Shown here one piece after another: positions 1 through 7,425 of a stretch of 39,498 bases of DNA (position 1 is its first letter; the number at the start of each line of letters is the position of its first letter). A program made the position numbers and the translations under genes. The stretch spans positions 1-39,498 of the forward strand of contig DGSP01000012.1 of the NCBI GenBank assembly GCA_002393555.1. The letters run 5' to 3'. The DNA is from Prevotellaceae bacterium UBA4359. GTDB lineage: Bacteria; Bacteroidota; Bacteroidia; Bacteroidales; Bacteroidaceae. Under the pieces are notes generated by a model. That model made no database searches and had not been told where the DNA came from. It saw nothing but the letters and a program-made list of their open reading frames with translations.

Positions 1-90
1 CTTTTGCACCGGTGGTGGTGGAGGCATCGTCTTTTGCACCGGTGGTGGTGCAGGCATCGTCTTTTGCACCGGTGGAGGTGGAGGTGTTGC
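1..90. repeat. 30-bp tandem repeat inside the zinc-ribbon gene
   Basis: Positions 1-30 and 31-60 differ at a single base, and 61-90 is a more diverged third copy. The array continues to the window edge, so the full copy number is not visible. It encodes the proline-rich linker repeat of the minus-strand gene. In-frame 30-bp units can change in number without shifting the reading frame. Confidence 0.8.
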
Positions 91-234
91 TTGTTGCACA
101 GGTGGCGGAGGTGCAACCCTTTGTACAGGTTGCTGCGGTGGTGTAGCAATCGTTACAGGCACCTTCTGGCCACAGTTGGTGCAGAATTTTTGTCCGGGTG
201 CAAGCGGTTTACCGCATTTTGTACAGAATGTCAT
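1..234 (-). CDS. Zinc-ribbon protein with proline-rich repeats (partial, C-terminus outside window)
   Basis: Reading the minus strand from the ATG at 234 gives 78 open codons running off the left edge. The first 22 residues carry two CxxC pairs (C4/C7 and C18/C21), a short zinc ribbon with the same spacing as the protein encoded at 4973-5794. After it comes a Pro/Gln/Val-rich linker with a 10-residue unit (PPPPVQKTMP) repeated in tandem. The matching DNA is a 30-bp tandem repeat at 1-60 with a degenerate third copy. By analogy with the neighbour, a membrane or other effector domain would be expected beyond the edge. It follows the 1244-residue gene on the same strand after about 80 bp, so co-transcription is likely. 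Function unknown. Confidence 0.8.
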   Translation of the reverse strand, partial: MTFCTKCGKPLAPGQKFCTNCGQKVPVTIATPPQQPVQRVAPPPPVQQATPPPPPVQKTMPAPPPVQKTMPPPPPVQK

Positions 235-313
235 GGTATGTTTAATTGATAATTTTTAATTCATAATGGGTTTTTGACTGGCGCGTGAGCTGGTCGCTCA
301 GCACGTGGTTCGG

Positions 314-3300
314 TTATCCGATGGCTCTGACCACATCGCCCATCTCTTCTGCCACCATGTCGCGAGTGTAGCCGAGGGCGGCGAGGGCAGTGTCGATTTG
401 TCCGAGGGTGGTAGTCCCCTTCTCGGCGGTGCGCATCACCTCGATGGCGGCGCGGAGGTTGTCGGAGATTTTTGACACACCGTTGATGTCAATGCGGGCG
501 ATGTCGCGCGAGTCAACGAAGTTGTCGAACACCTTCACCTGCTGTCGGCAACCTTCCAGCATCTCGCCGATAGCATCGCTCTGCTTAGCAAGTTTCTCGA
601 CAGGGTCTGTGAGCAGTTCGGCTTCTTTTAGCAAAGCCTCGCCACGGGCAAAACGCTCCTTCCCCTTGAAGGTGACGGCATCGCCCACCTTGTTGGGATT
701 GACCAAAGCCTCCTTGTGCAACTTCGGGTCGAGGGCGCGTTGCAAGTCTTCGCCATAACTTTCGGAGTGATGGAGCACGTCCTGCACGTTTGTCTGGTCC
801 ATCTTGGTGCCGTACTTGCTGGCGAGTCCTTCTTCCATCTTCTGATACTTGTTAATATCGACACCTTCCTTTGCGAGTTTGTTGAGGTCGGAAGTGCTTG
901 TCTTCTTGATGCCCGTCGCTTTCTCCTGGAATGCATCCCTATACAGTTTCTCGATGTGATCTTGATCGTTGATGGCCACCCAATCTCCTTGGGCATTCTT
1001 GCGGTAGTAGGTGATGTCACGGTCGTAGGTGATGGTTTGCCCACTCTTCAGTTTCGCCTTGCTTGACGAGGAGGCGTTGCCCACTTTGATTTCACCGCCA
1101 TACTCAGCCTTCAACCTGCTCAGCACCGCATCGTCCGTGTCCTTGTAGATTTTCTCCATCGTGTTGTTGAACTCCTTGCGTACCGCTGTGAACTCGTCAT
1201 CTGTATTCTTGAGCAAATACATCGTCTGCTTGTCGCTCTGGCATTTCAGAATGAGGTCTTTTTTGAGTTTGAGGTTTTCGGGCGATGGGTTCATGTCGCA
1301 GAGTTCGCAAACAGAACGGAGGTCTTCCATGTTCTGCTTGGCTCTTGCCTTGCCGAAGCTGACGGCATCGTCGAGGCTTTCTCCCTTGAGTCCCTTGGTG
1401 TGTTTGCCCGAACGTTTGAGCACATTGTCAGCATTTGCCGCAGCCCGTTTGCCAGCCGCTTTGCTGTTGCTGGCAGCTCGTTTCAAGATACCTCCCTTCG
1501 AACTGGTGCTGAACGGATTCTTAATGTCATCCACCATCTCGCCCAATGCCTTCTTCATGTTATCTGGAGTGAGACCTGCTTCCTTCGCCACCTTGCCCAG
1601 CTTCTCCATGCCCTTGTTCATCGCCTTCTCCATAAGGTACTCTCTCACAGCCACCTTCGCACCCACACAGAAGCAGCCCCACACGCTGTCGCCACCCTTA
1701 TCCACATATTCATACATGTTATCGACGATCTCCACTGCCGTGAACACCACGTCGGCACAGCCCAAGGTGCATACGCCTACGAAGAGGCGAGTCAGGAAGC
1801 CCATGTCCTCGTTCGTCTTCTTGGCAGTTTGGAACCATGCCACGCAGAACATCTGGAAGTCATCGGCCAGCGTGAGCGGTTTGGGTGGTTCGGCATTGGC
1901 ACCCATCTTTCGTCCTGTCATCACGTCGGTATAGGTCGTGAAGATGGTGCGAACCGTCTTGGGGTCGTAGCCAAATTCATCGCTATACCCTTCGAGCACG
2001 AAGTGGATGTACTTGATCAGCGGGAAGAGGTTGTTGACCATGTGCCGCTTGTAGATTTCAGCCTCGATGTGCTCGAGTTGCTCCCTCACGCGGTTATCCT
2101 GCTTGATGCCATCGTTCCATGCTGCGTCGGTGGCGTATGTACGCAAAGGCTGTGAACAAAGGCGCACCTTCTGCTCGCAAGTCACTTTCTTGCCGTTGTG
2201 CATCACGCTCACCTTGATGATGGCCCCCAGACGGTTAGGTGCATCGAGCACGGCACGGCAGCAACGCAACAGGCAGAATGTGCCTTGTGAGTCTCTGTCC
2301 TCAGTCACTTCGCCAGCCCCACCTCTCACTTCGAGATGGAGGGCGAGTTTGTCCACCATCTCCTGCTTGCTCTCGTCTATTGCCTTGATGCTGAAGTCGC
2401 ACGGCACGGGGCAGTAAACCAAAATCTTGTGCTCTTCCTCGTCGTAGTCGTAGAACTTCAGGTGTGTTTTCGTTTCCGCAGGCACATACTGCTTGCCGTC
2501 GTTCTGTCTGGCGATGAAGCGGTTGGAGAAGTGGTTCATTGGGCTGTATTCTTCGATGAAGCACTTTACGTCCTTTGCCTCGAATACCAAGCCCATGTAG
2601 TAGCGGTAGATGGGCAAATAACCCTCGATGGGCTTGCCACCTTTGTGCTGTCCTTTGATGCGGAGCGTGTAGTTCTGGTACTTGCCAGGCACACCCTTGT
2701 CCTTTGTCTCGTCCAGCACCTTGTCATGGATGATGGCATAGTAGAGTTGCTCCTTCTCGTTCCATTCTATCTTCAAGTCGTAGTTCGTGGTTGGTTTGCC
2801 AGTCGAGTCGAGGATGCTTGCCTCAATTTCTTTTTGGCTGTCGTCCATGCCCACCACCAAGAAGGGCAGACGCACCTCCTTCTCATAGCGTGCCGGCAGA
2901 GTGAGGTTGTCCTGTCCGAAGAGCACCTCGCCAGCATCCACCTTGAAGTGCAGATGGTTCGTATAGGAGCCTCCTGCATTGCCCATATAGAAATCCACGA
3001 TGCCCTCGTCTGGCACATTACCCGTGTCAGGTGCGGAAATCCACGCCGTGCGCCATTCGCCGTACATGCCCCCATCGCGCACTTGCAAGTATTGGTCGCC
3101 AGGCGTGATGGTGATGAGGCTGGTCATGGCAGAGTCAGTCACCTCGTTTCCATCATTCTTCTTGCGCACAATCTTGGCAAAGACCTGCTTGGGTGCATCT
3201 CCCGCAATGAGCGTGTCGCCAAAATCCTTGTAGATGTGCATCTCGCGCGGGTCGGGATACTTTTGCTTGTCCTCTTCATCTTTCCCTTTCCTCTTCCCCT

Positions 3301-4048
3301 TGGTCAGCGTGTAACCCAACATGCCAAGGATAACACTGGCTGGGATGGCAAACTGCCACACCCCCTCTTGCCCCCATGCATCATGCTTTTCTTCCACGTG
3401 GACATTAGAATTATCCTCATCTGTGCCTTGCACATACAATATGACACGAACATACAGCTTTCCGTACTTCATCGGTCTGCCAGAATGATCGTCATTGTAA
3501 TTATAATTAGGGGCCTCTGTCGAGCCCGTCTGGAATATGATCTCCAAACTGTCAAATTCTTCCCAACTTTTGAGGGAATGACAGGTGGCTGTGTCTAATC
3601 TGACATCAAACGACCTCGTAACGGAAGGAAGGCCCTCCCAAATGTTTTTTGTATCATCGATAGTGCCATTGTTACTACCCGCACGTTGTGTGTCGTTGTA
3701 AATTGGATATGTATAGATTGAAGCAAAGAGCAGTTCGTAGTAGGGTTTGGTTTCTCCACTGAGTCCCATACATTGGAACTTGAGTGTAAGGTGTGCATTC
3801 TTTTTTACATATCCACGATAATACCTGTAAAAGTTATGTTCACCCCAGTCTTCTTCTTCTCCTTTTTTTGTAAGTTGAATGTCGTAGGCGCCTTGGACGG
3901 AATATTGCCATGTTGCAATGGCTTTTTTCCCATCCCAGGTTTCGCTTAATGTTGACACGGTTTCATTGAGATTTTCTGCAGCCATGCCCAGCGGTATCAT
4001 CAGCAGGGCAATCCCCCCAAAAAGTTTATGTAATGTTTTCATGTTCAT
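314..4048 (-). CDS. Large secreted/membrane protein of unknown function (1244 aa)
   Basis: I do not recognise a named family. Visible parts, with rough residues: signal peptide 1-24; a beta-rich, aromatic-rich segment 25-230; a hydrophobic span near 232-250 followed by a very basic stretch (KGKRKGK); a long beta-rich stretch about 260-640 that reads like several immunoglobulin-type modules; a helical region from about 650 with hydrophobic stretches near 750-775 and 786-803; a Lys/Ala-rich segment 815-870; and a helical, charged C-terminal region containing YDRDITY near residue 1006. The C-terminal third reminds me of carrier regions in large, modular, toxin-like bacterial proteins, but I cannot confirm that. 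Met-3 is an alternative start. The SUMF1-type gene ends 14 bp upstream, so the two are almost certainly co-transcribed. Confidence 0.85.
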   Translation of the reverse strand: MNMKTLHKLFGGIALLMIPLGMAAENLNETVSTLSETWDGKKAIATWQYSVQGAYDIQLTKKGEEEDWGEHNFYRYYRGYVKKNAHLTLKFQCMGLSGETKPYYELLFASIYTYPIYNDTQRAGSNNGTIDDTKNIWEGLPSVTRSFDVRLDTATCHSLKSWEEFDSLEIIFQTGSTEAPNYNYNDDHSGRPMKYGKLYVRVILYVQGTDEDNSNVHVEEKHDAWGQEGVWQFAIPASVILGMLGYTLTKGKRKGKDEEDKQKYPDPREMHIYKDFGDTLIAGDAPKQVFAKIVRKKNDGNEVTDSAMTSLITITPGDQYLQVRDGGMYGEWRTAWISAPDTGNVPDEGIVDFYMGNAGGSYTNHLHFKVDAGEVLFGQDNLTLPARYEKEVRLPFLVVGMDDSQKEIEASILDSTGKPTTNYDLKIEWNEKEQLYYAIIHDKVLDETKDKGVPGKYQNYTLRIKGQHKGGKPIEGYLPIYRYYMGLVFEAKDVKCFIEEYSPMNHFSNRFIARQNDGKQYVPAETKTHLKFYDYDEEEHKILVYCPVPCDFSIKAIDESKQEMVDKLALHLEVRGGAGEVTEDRDSQGTFCLLRCCRAVLDAPNRLGAIIKVSVMHNGKKVTCEQKVRLCSQPLRTYATDAAWNDGIKQDNRVREQLEHIEAEIYKRHMVNNLFPLIKYIHFVLEGYSDEFGYDPKTVRTIFTTYTDVMTGRKMGANAEPPKPLTLADDFQMFCVAWFQTAKKTNEDMGFLTRLFVGVCTLGCADVVFTAVEIVDNMYEYVDKGGDSVWGCFCVGAKVAVREYLMEKAMNKGMEKLGKVAKEAGLTPDNMKKALGEMVDDIKNPFSTSSKGGILKRAASNSKAAGKRAAANADNVLKRSGKHTKGLKGESLDDAVSFGKARAKQNMEDLRSVCELCDMNPSPENLKLKKDLILKCQSDKQTMYLLKNTDDEFTAVRKEFNNTMEKIYKDTDDAVLSRLKAEYGGEIKVGNASSSSKAKLKSGQTITYDRDITYYRKNAQGDWVAINDQDHIEKLYRDAFQEKATGIKKTSTSDLNKLAKEGVDINKYQKMEEGLASKYGTKMDQTNVQDVLHHSESYGEDLQRALDPKLHKEALVNPNKVGDAVTFKGKERFARGEALLKEAELLTDPVEKLAKQSDAIGEMLEGCRQQVKVFDNFVDSRDIARIDINGVSKISDNLRAAIEVMRTAEKGTTTLGQIDTALAALGYTRDMVAEEMGDVVRAIG

Positions 4049-4062
4049 ATTGAGTGACTGAT

Positions 4063-4887
4063 TTAACGTACTTCAAGGGCGAGGCGGAAACCTACAGTGT
4101 CGAAGCTTGCTTCCTCGTCCTCCCCTTCGCGGGATGATACACGGCATCCTTCCTCTTGGTCAAACCAACTTCCACCGCGGACGATGCGCCAGGAAATGGG
4201 TGTGTCGGTGTGGTAGGCATCATCCCACTCGTCGCTCACCCACTCACTCACGTTTCCGCTCATGTCGTACAGACCCAGTTCGTTGGGTGCTTTGGTCTTC
4301 ACGTCACAACTGCCTTTGCCGCCTGTGTTCCCATCGTACCATGCTACCTTGTCAATATCATTGCTGCCACTGTACAGATAACCTTTGGAACTTTTACCGC
4401 CTTTTGCCGCAAACTCCCACTCCGCTTCGGTGGGCAGGCGGAAGGTGCATCCCGTCGCCTTATTCAGTCTGTTGGTGAACTGCTGGCAGGCATACCAGTT
4501 CACAAAGCACATGGGACGCTGAGAACCTATGTAATCCCTTTGGGACACCCCTTCAAATTCGGGAGGGTTCGTCTCAAAGTCCACTTTGTCCATCACCGCC
4601 TTCCACAGTTCTTGCGTCACCTCTGTCTCTCCTATGTAGAAAGTTGTGACACTGTCGCCCTCCACACGAATCATCGTGAACGGAATGCCGTTGATGGTGA
4701 AAGTCAGTTGGGACCCGGCCCTGTCTTCTGGCATCGTCACTTCAGCCGTTGCCACCCACAAAGAGTCCTGCTCTTCTGTGTCTTCTTCTGTCTCGGGTTT
4801 GTTGGGGCAACAGTCCGCCAGAAGTGTTGCCGTCACGATAGTTCCTATAGCCCATAGGTAACTGCTGAAAAAACGTATTGTTTTCAT
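4063..4887 (-). CDS. SUMF1/FGE-sulfatase-domain lipoprotein
   Basis: A 274-residue protein with a hydrophobic N-terminus ending in Cys-Cys at 26-27, probably a lipoprotein signal, although Asp at -1 is unusual for a lipobox. Most of the mature part is a formylglycine-generating-enzyme (SUMF1) fold: GETEVTQELW, FVNWYACQQFTNRLN, RLPTEAEWEFAAKGG, GLYDMSGNVSEWVSDEW, RIVRGGSWF and the closing GFRLALE are hallmark stretches. In Bacteroidetes this fold often serves as a structural or binding module rather than a sulfatase activator, and no sulfatase gene is nearby. I chose the ATG at 4887 over the upstream in-frame codon at 4923 because a TAnnTTTG box lies at 4921-4928 and the signal peptide begins at 4887. 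It probably works with the large protein encoded 14 bp downstream. Confidence 0.9.
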   Translation of the reverse strand: MKTIRFFSSYLWAIGTIVTATLLADCCPNKPETEEDTEEQDSLWVATAEVTMPEDRAGSQLTFTINGIPFTMIRVEGDSVTTFYIGETEVTQELWKAVMDKVDFETNPPEFEGVSQRDYIGSQRPMCFVNWYACQQFTNRLNKATGCTFRLPTEAEWEFAAKGGKSSKGYLYSGSNDIDKVAWYDGNTGGKGSCDVKTKAPNELGLYDMSGNVSEWVSDEWDDAYHTDTPISWRIVRGGSWFDQEEGCRVSSREGEDEEASFDTVGFRLALEVR

Positions 4888-4920
4888 GTGTTGTCGAGGT
4901 TTTGGCGTAAAAGATGTTTG

Positions 4921-4928
4921 CAAAAATA
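4921..4928 (-). promoter_or_regulatory. Bacteroidetes -7 element (TATTTTTG) for the SUMF1 lipoprotein gene
   Basis: The minus strand reads TATTTTTG, matching TAnnTTTG, about 34 bp upstream of the ATG at 4887. It suggests the SUMF1 and large-protein genes can be expressed apart from the zinc-ribbon gene before them. I see no clear -33 TTTG. Confidence 0.55.
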
Positions 4929-4972
4929 ACGCATTTGTTGTTACGAACCCAATTGAGGACGAATACCGATGG

Positions 4973-5794
4973 CTACTTTACTCTTGGGCAATGTTCCCTA
5001 ATGTAGTTATAGACGAAATCGAAGTCCTCGTTGCGGACATAGACTTGGTTGTTGGAGAGGATTTCTCTGATTTTGATGACGTTGCCCCATCGGCCGCGTT
5101 TCACGCTGCGCACTTTGGCGAAGTCGGAGTACATGGAGGTGCGGGCGGCACTGCTGGCACCCAGGCCCACCATGCTCGGCTTGCCAACGGCTGCTCCTAC
5201 TGCGGCGGTGATGGCTCCCAACATCCGTGCCTTGGCGGCTTGTTCGGGTATCTGTTCGTGATTGATGCCACGCTCGTCCATCGTGAAGAGGATGGTGTAT
5301 TTGCCGCCATACATGCCTGCCACGAGGGCATAGGCGAGTAAGATGAGTATGCAGAAGAAACCGAAGAAGGCGAGGAAGGGCCATGTGTCGTCCCACATCT
5401 TTTCGGTATTTCCCCATTCGATGGTGTTCCATGTCAGCAGTAGAATCATCAGGCCGATGCCGACGAAAATCCAGAAGAATATCTTGTAGATAAGGAAGAG
5501 AATGGTGGGGTTGGTCCACATGTTGAAGGGGTAAATCCAGCGGTATTTGCCATCGGCACAGAGTTGTATGCCCTGCATCAGGGTCTCGTTGTCGATAGAC
5601 CTTCGTGGGTGGGTTTTTCGTTTCTTGGGGGGTGATGGTGGGGCTGGTGGTGCTGGCGATGGCACAGCAGGCGATGGCACAGGTGCAGGTGGTGGCACGG
5701 ATGGTGGTGCAGGTGGTGGCACGGCTGTACCACATTGGTGGCAAAACTTCGCATCGTCAGAGAGTTGGGCACCGCATTGTGAACAGTATTTCAT
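4973..5794 (-). CDS. Zinc-ribbon, proline-rich membrane protein
   Basis: A 273-residue protein. Residues 1-22 hold a zinc ribbon with Cys 4, 7, 18 and 21, followed by a Pro/Ala/Ser/Val linker to about residue 56 and a short basic stretch (KKRKTHPRR). Two strong hydrophobic spans follow: one around 95-121 (FLIYKIFFWIFVGIGLMILL), the other around 140-164. The C-terminal part, about 165-273, is soluble and resembles short membrane-associated domains that end in a charged RNEDFDFVYNYIREHCP segment. The start matches a promoter box about 45 bp upstream. It opens the minus-strand cluster that includes the SUMF1 lipoprotein and the 1244-residue protein, and shares its N-terminal design with the partial gene at the left edge. 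Function unknown; a sensor or scaffold role is only a guess. Confidence 0.85.
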   Translation of the reverse strand: MKYCSQCGAQLSDDAKFCHQCGTAVPPPAPPSVPPPAPVPSPAVPSPAPPAPPSPPKKRKTHPRRSIDNETLMQGIQLCADGKYRWIYPFNMWTNPTILFLIYKIFFWIFVGIGLMILLLTWNTIEWGNTEKMWDDTWPFLAFFGFFCILILLAYALVAGMYGGKYTILFTMDERGINHEQIPEQAAKARMLGAITAAVGAAVGKPSMVGLGASSAARTSMYSDFAKVRSVKRGRWGNVIKIREILSNNQVYVRNEDFDFVYNYIREHCPRVK

Positions 5795-5838
5795 GGGCTT
5801 TTCGGTGTTGATGAATAGTAAAGAGTAGAGTTATTGTG

Positions 5839-5846
5839 CAAAAATA
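5839..5846 (-). promoter_or_regulatory. -7 element (TATTTTTG) for the zinc-ribbon cluster
   Basis: The minus strand reads TATTTTTG 45 bp upstream of the ATG at 5794, matching TAnnTTTG. It lies in the A/T-rich divergent spacer shared with the GtrA operon. Confidence 0.55.
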
Positions 5847-5920
5847 AAGAATTTTATAATTCCCTCCAAGTGTTTTCGCAATATTTTCTCTTCTTTCTCC
5901 GACGAGTCATTCTTTTTGCT

Positions 5921-5928
5921 TAACTTTG
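5921..5928 (+). promoter_or_regulatory. -7 element (TAACTTTG) for the GtrA operon
   Basis: TAACTTTG lies 33 bp before the ATG at 5962 and fits the Bacteroidetes primary sigma-factor consensus. The predicted leader is under 30 nt. Confidence 0.65.
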
Positions 5929-5961
5929 CACAAGATTTCAGAAATTGTATTGAGATTTTGA

Positions 5962-6387
5962 ATGACAGAAGGGAAGAGACATGCTAAGTTGTGGCAGTTC
6001 TTGCGGTTTTGTGTGAATGGCGGTGTGTCGGCCGGCATTCATTATGGCGTGTATGTGCTGGCGATGCAGTTGATTCAGATAGACATAGCCTATTCGGTGG
6101 GCTATGTGGTTTCGTTCATTTATAACTATTTCATGACGTGCTACTGGACCTTCCATGCCCGTCCCACGTGGATGAGGCTGCTGGGGTTCAGCGGAAGCCA
6201 TGCGGTGAATTATCTGATTCATGTGGTGCTGTTCCACTTGCTGACCCAGTGGGGCGTTCACCGTCTGCTGGCTCCTGTGCTGGTGCTGATGGTGGCTGTG
6301 CCCACGAATTTCCTGATATTGCGTTTCGTGTATAGAAATAAGAAAAGAGATGAAAAAGGTAACGATTTTGCTTCCCGCTTACAATGA
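5962..6387 (+). CDS. GtrA family membrane protein
   Basis: A 141-residue protein with four predicted membrane spans and the typical GtrA pattern: an N-terminal FLRFCVNGGVSAGIHYGVYV span, a central FIYNYFMTCYWTF segment and a final hydrophobic helix ending in a basic tail. GtrA-like proteins are thought to move or flip polyprenyl-phosphate-linked sugars across the inner membrane for glycosylation of surface polymers. The gene's 3' end overlaps the next glycosyltransferase gene by 38 bp in another frame, which implies translational coupling. Pairing with a DPM1-like glycosyltransferase is the standard GtrA-GtrB arrangement. The specific sugar is not visible from sequence. Confidence 0.9.
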   Translation: MTEGKRHAKLWQFLRFCVNGGVSAGIHYGVYVLAMQLIQIDIAYSVGYVVSFIYNYFMTCYWTFHARPTWMRLLGFSGSHAVNYLIHVVLFHLLTQWGVHRLLAPVLVLMVAVPTNFLILRFVYRNKKRDEKGNDFASRLQ

Positions 6388-7294
6388 GGAGGCTTCATTT
6401 CCCGTGTTGGAGCAGTGCATGAAGCGGGTTCTGGAGGAGAATCCCGGTTATGAATGGGAGTTTCTGATGGTGAACGATGGTTCGACCGACCACACGTTGC
6501 AGCAGATGGTTCGGCTGCACAGAGAAGATCCTGCCCATTGGAACTACATCGACTTGTCGCGCAACTATGGGAAAGAGTTGGCGATGATGGCGGGTTTTGA
6601 CTATGTGAAAGGCGACGCGCTGATTATCATGGACTTTGACATGCAGCATCCTGTCGATGCTATTCCTGAAATGTTGCACTGGTGGGAGGAAGGATATGAC
6701 GATGTGTATGCCACGCGGCAGGGGTCGAAGGAGACGTGGATGAAGCGGAAGACGTCGCAATGGTATTATCAGTTGCTGCAGATGTTCACCCGTGTGCCGA
6801 TACAGAAGGATACGGGCGATTTCCGTCTGCTCGACCGTTCATGTGTGGAGGCACTGAAGCAGATGCGCGAGGTGGAGCGGAACACGAAGGGCATGTATTC
6901 GTGGATAGGATTCAGAAAGAAGGGCATCTTCTATCAGCAGCAGGAACGTCAGGCTGGTGAGTCGAAGTGGAGTTACAGGGCCTTGATGAACTTGGCGCTG
7001 AATGGCATCATGGCCTACACGACGGCACCACTCAGGCTGGCCAGTGTGTTGGGGGGGGTAATTTCCCTGTGTGCCTTCCTCTATCTCATCTATATCATCA
7101 TTGTGACCAACGTGTATGGCGAACCCGTGGCGGGCTATCCGACCATCATGGTGACGGTGCTCTTTCTGGGAGGTGCCCAACTGATTTGCATCGGTGTGAT
7201 AGGGGAATACCTGGCCCGGGTGTTCAACGAGTCGAAACGTCGCCCCGGCTATTTTGTGAGCAGTTACAATGGGGAGAGGAGGATATATAAGTGA
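6350..7294 (+). CDS. Family 2 glycosyltransferase (polyprenyl-phosphate glycosyltransferase, GtrB/DPM1-like)
   Basis: A 314-residue protein. The GT-A domain starts at once (VTILLPAYNEEASFPVL), with FLMVNDGSTDHT and the metal-binding stretch IIMDFDMQHP near residues 90-100. The DTGDFRLLDR segment near 147 and the amphipathic region around 185-205 match bactoprenol glucosyltransferases. Two C-terminal hydrophobic spans (about 235-258 and 270-292) anchor it in the membrane. Its likely reaction is transfer of a sugar from a nucleotide donor to undecaprenyl phosphate on the cytoplasmic face, giving the lipid-linked donor that GtrA would present outside. The start overlaps the end of gtrA. A hairpin-forming spacer separates it from the GT87 gene. 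Confidence 0.93.
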   Translation: MKKVTILLPAYNEEASFPVLEQCMKRVLEENPGYEWEFLMVNDGSTDHTLQQMVRLHREDPAHWNYIDLSRNYGKELAMMAGFDYVKGDALIIMDFDMQHPVDAIPEMLHWWEEGYDDVYATRQGSKETWMKRKTSQWYYQLLQMFTRVPIQKDTGDFRLLDRSCVEALKQMREVERNTKGMYSWIGFRKKGIFYQQQERQAGESKWSYRALMNLALNGIMAYTTAPLRLASVLGGVISLCAFLYLIYIIIVTNVYGEPVAGYPTIMVTVLFLGGAQLICIGVIGEYLARVFNESKRRPGYFVSSYNGERRIYK

Positions 7295-7382
7295 AGAGTG
7301 AAAAATCTAAGTTACTTTTGCAAATGAAAAGCCAACAAGCCGAACGGCGGGTTACTTAGATTTTTCACTTTTCACTCTTCAC
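7291..7382. repeat. Long imperfect inverted repeat between glycosyltransferase genes
   Basis: The left arm, 7291-7315, and the right arm, 7351-7382, are complementary over about 25 bp with one mismatch. The right arm carries an extra 7 nt from a TTTCACT duplication. A run of TTTCACT/TTCCACT-like units continues to about 7403. The left arm overlaps the stop codon of the upstream gene. It could be a hairpin attenuating the operon or a short repeat insertion. Confidence 0.7.
7313..7320 (+). promoter_or_regulatory. Possible internal -7 element (TACTTTTG)
   Basis: TACTTTTG matches TAnnTTTG and lies 106 bp before the ATG at 7426, at the end of the left arm of the inverted repeat. If used, the transcript would begin inside the loop and carry the right arm as its leader. 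Confidence 0.35.
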
Positions 7383-7425
7383 TTTTCACTTTCCACTTTT
7401 CACTTAAAACTTTGTATAGTTACTT

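Noticed and set aside
240..313. The 75-bp spacer with AATTGATAATTTTTAATTCATAAT considered as a regulatory element
   Set aside because: It is a simple A/T-rich, weakly palindromic stretch common in this order. There is no TAnnTTTG box or stable stem.
2336..3598. A 420-codon plus-strand open frame opposite the 1244-residue gene
   Set aside because: It lies antisense to a well-supported gene with a signal peptide and domain-like structure, and its translation is low in recognisable motifs. It is a shadow of the minus-strand coding frame.
4063..4887. SUMF1 protein considered as a T9SS GldK/PorK component or a sulfatase activator
   Set aside because: No other T9SS genes (PorL/M/N) or sulfatase genes are nearby, and the neighbours are zinc-ribbon proteins and a large protein of unknown function.
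4063..4887. SUMF1 fold considered as a diversity-generating-retroelement target
   Set aside because: No reverse transcriptase, template repeat or adenine-biased variable region was seen in the window.
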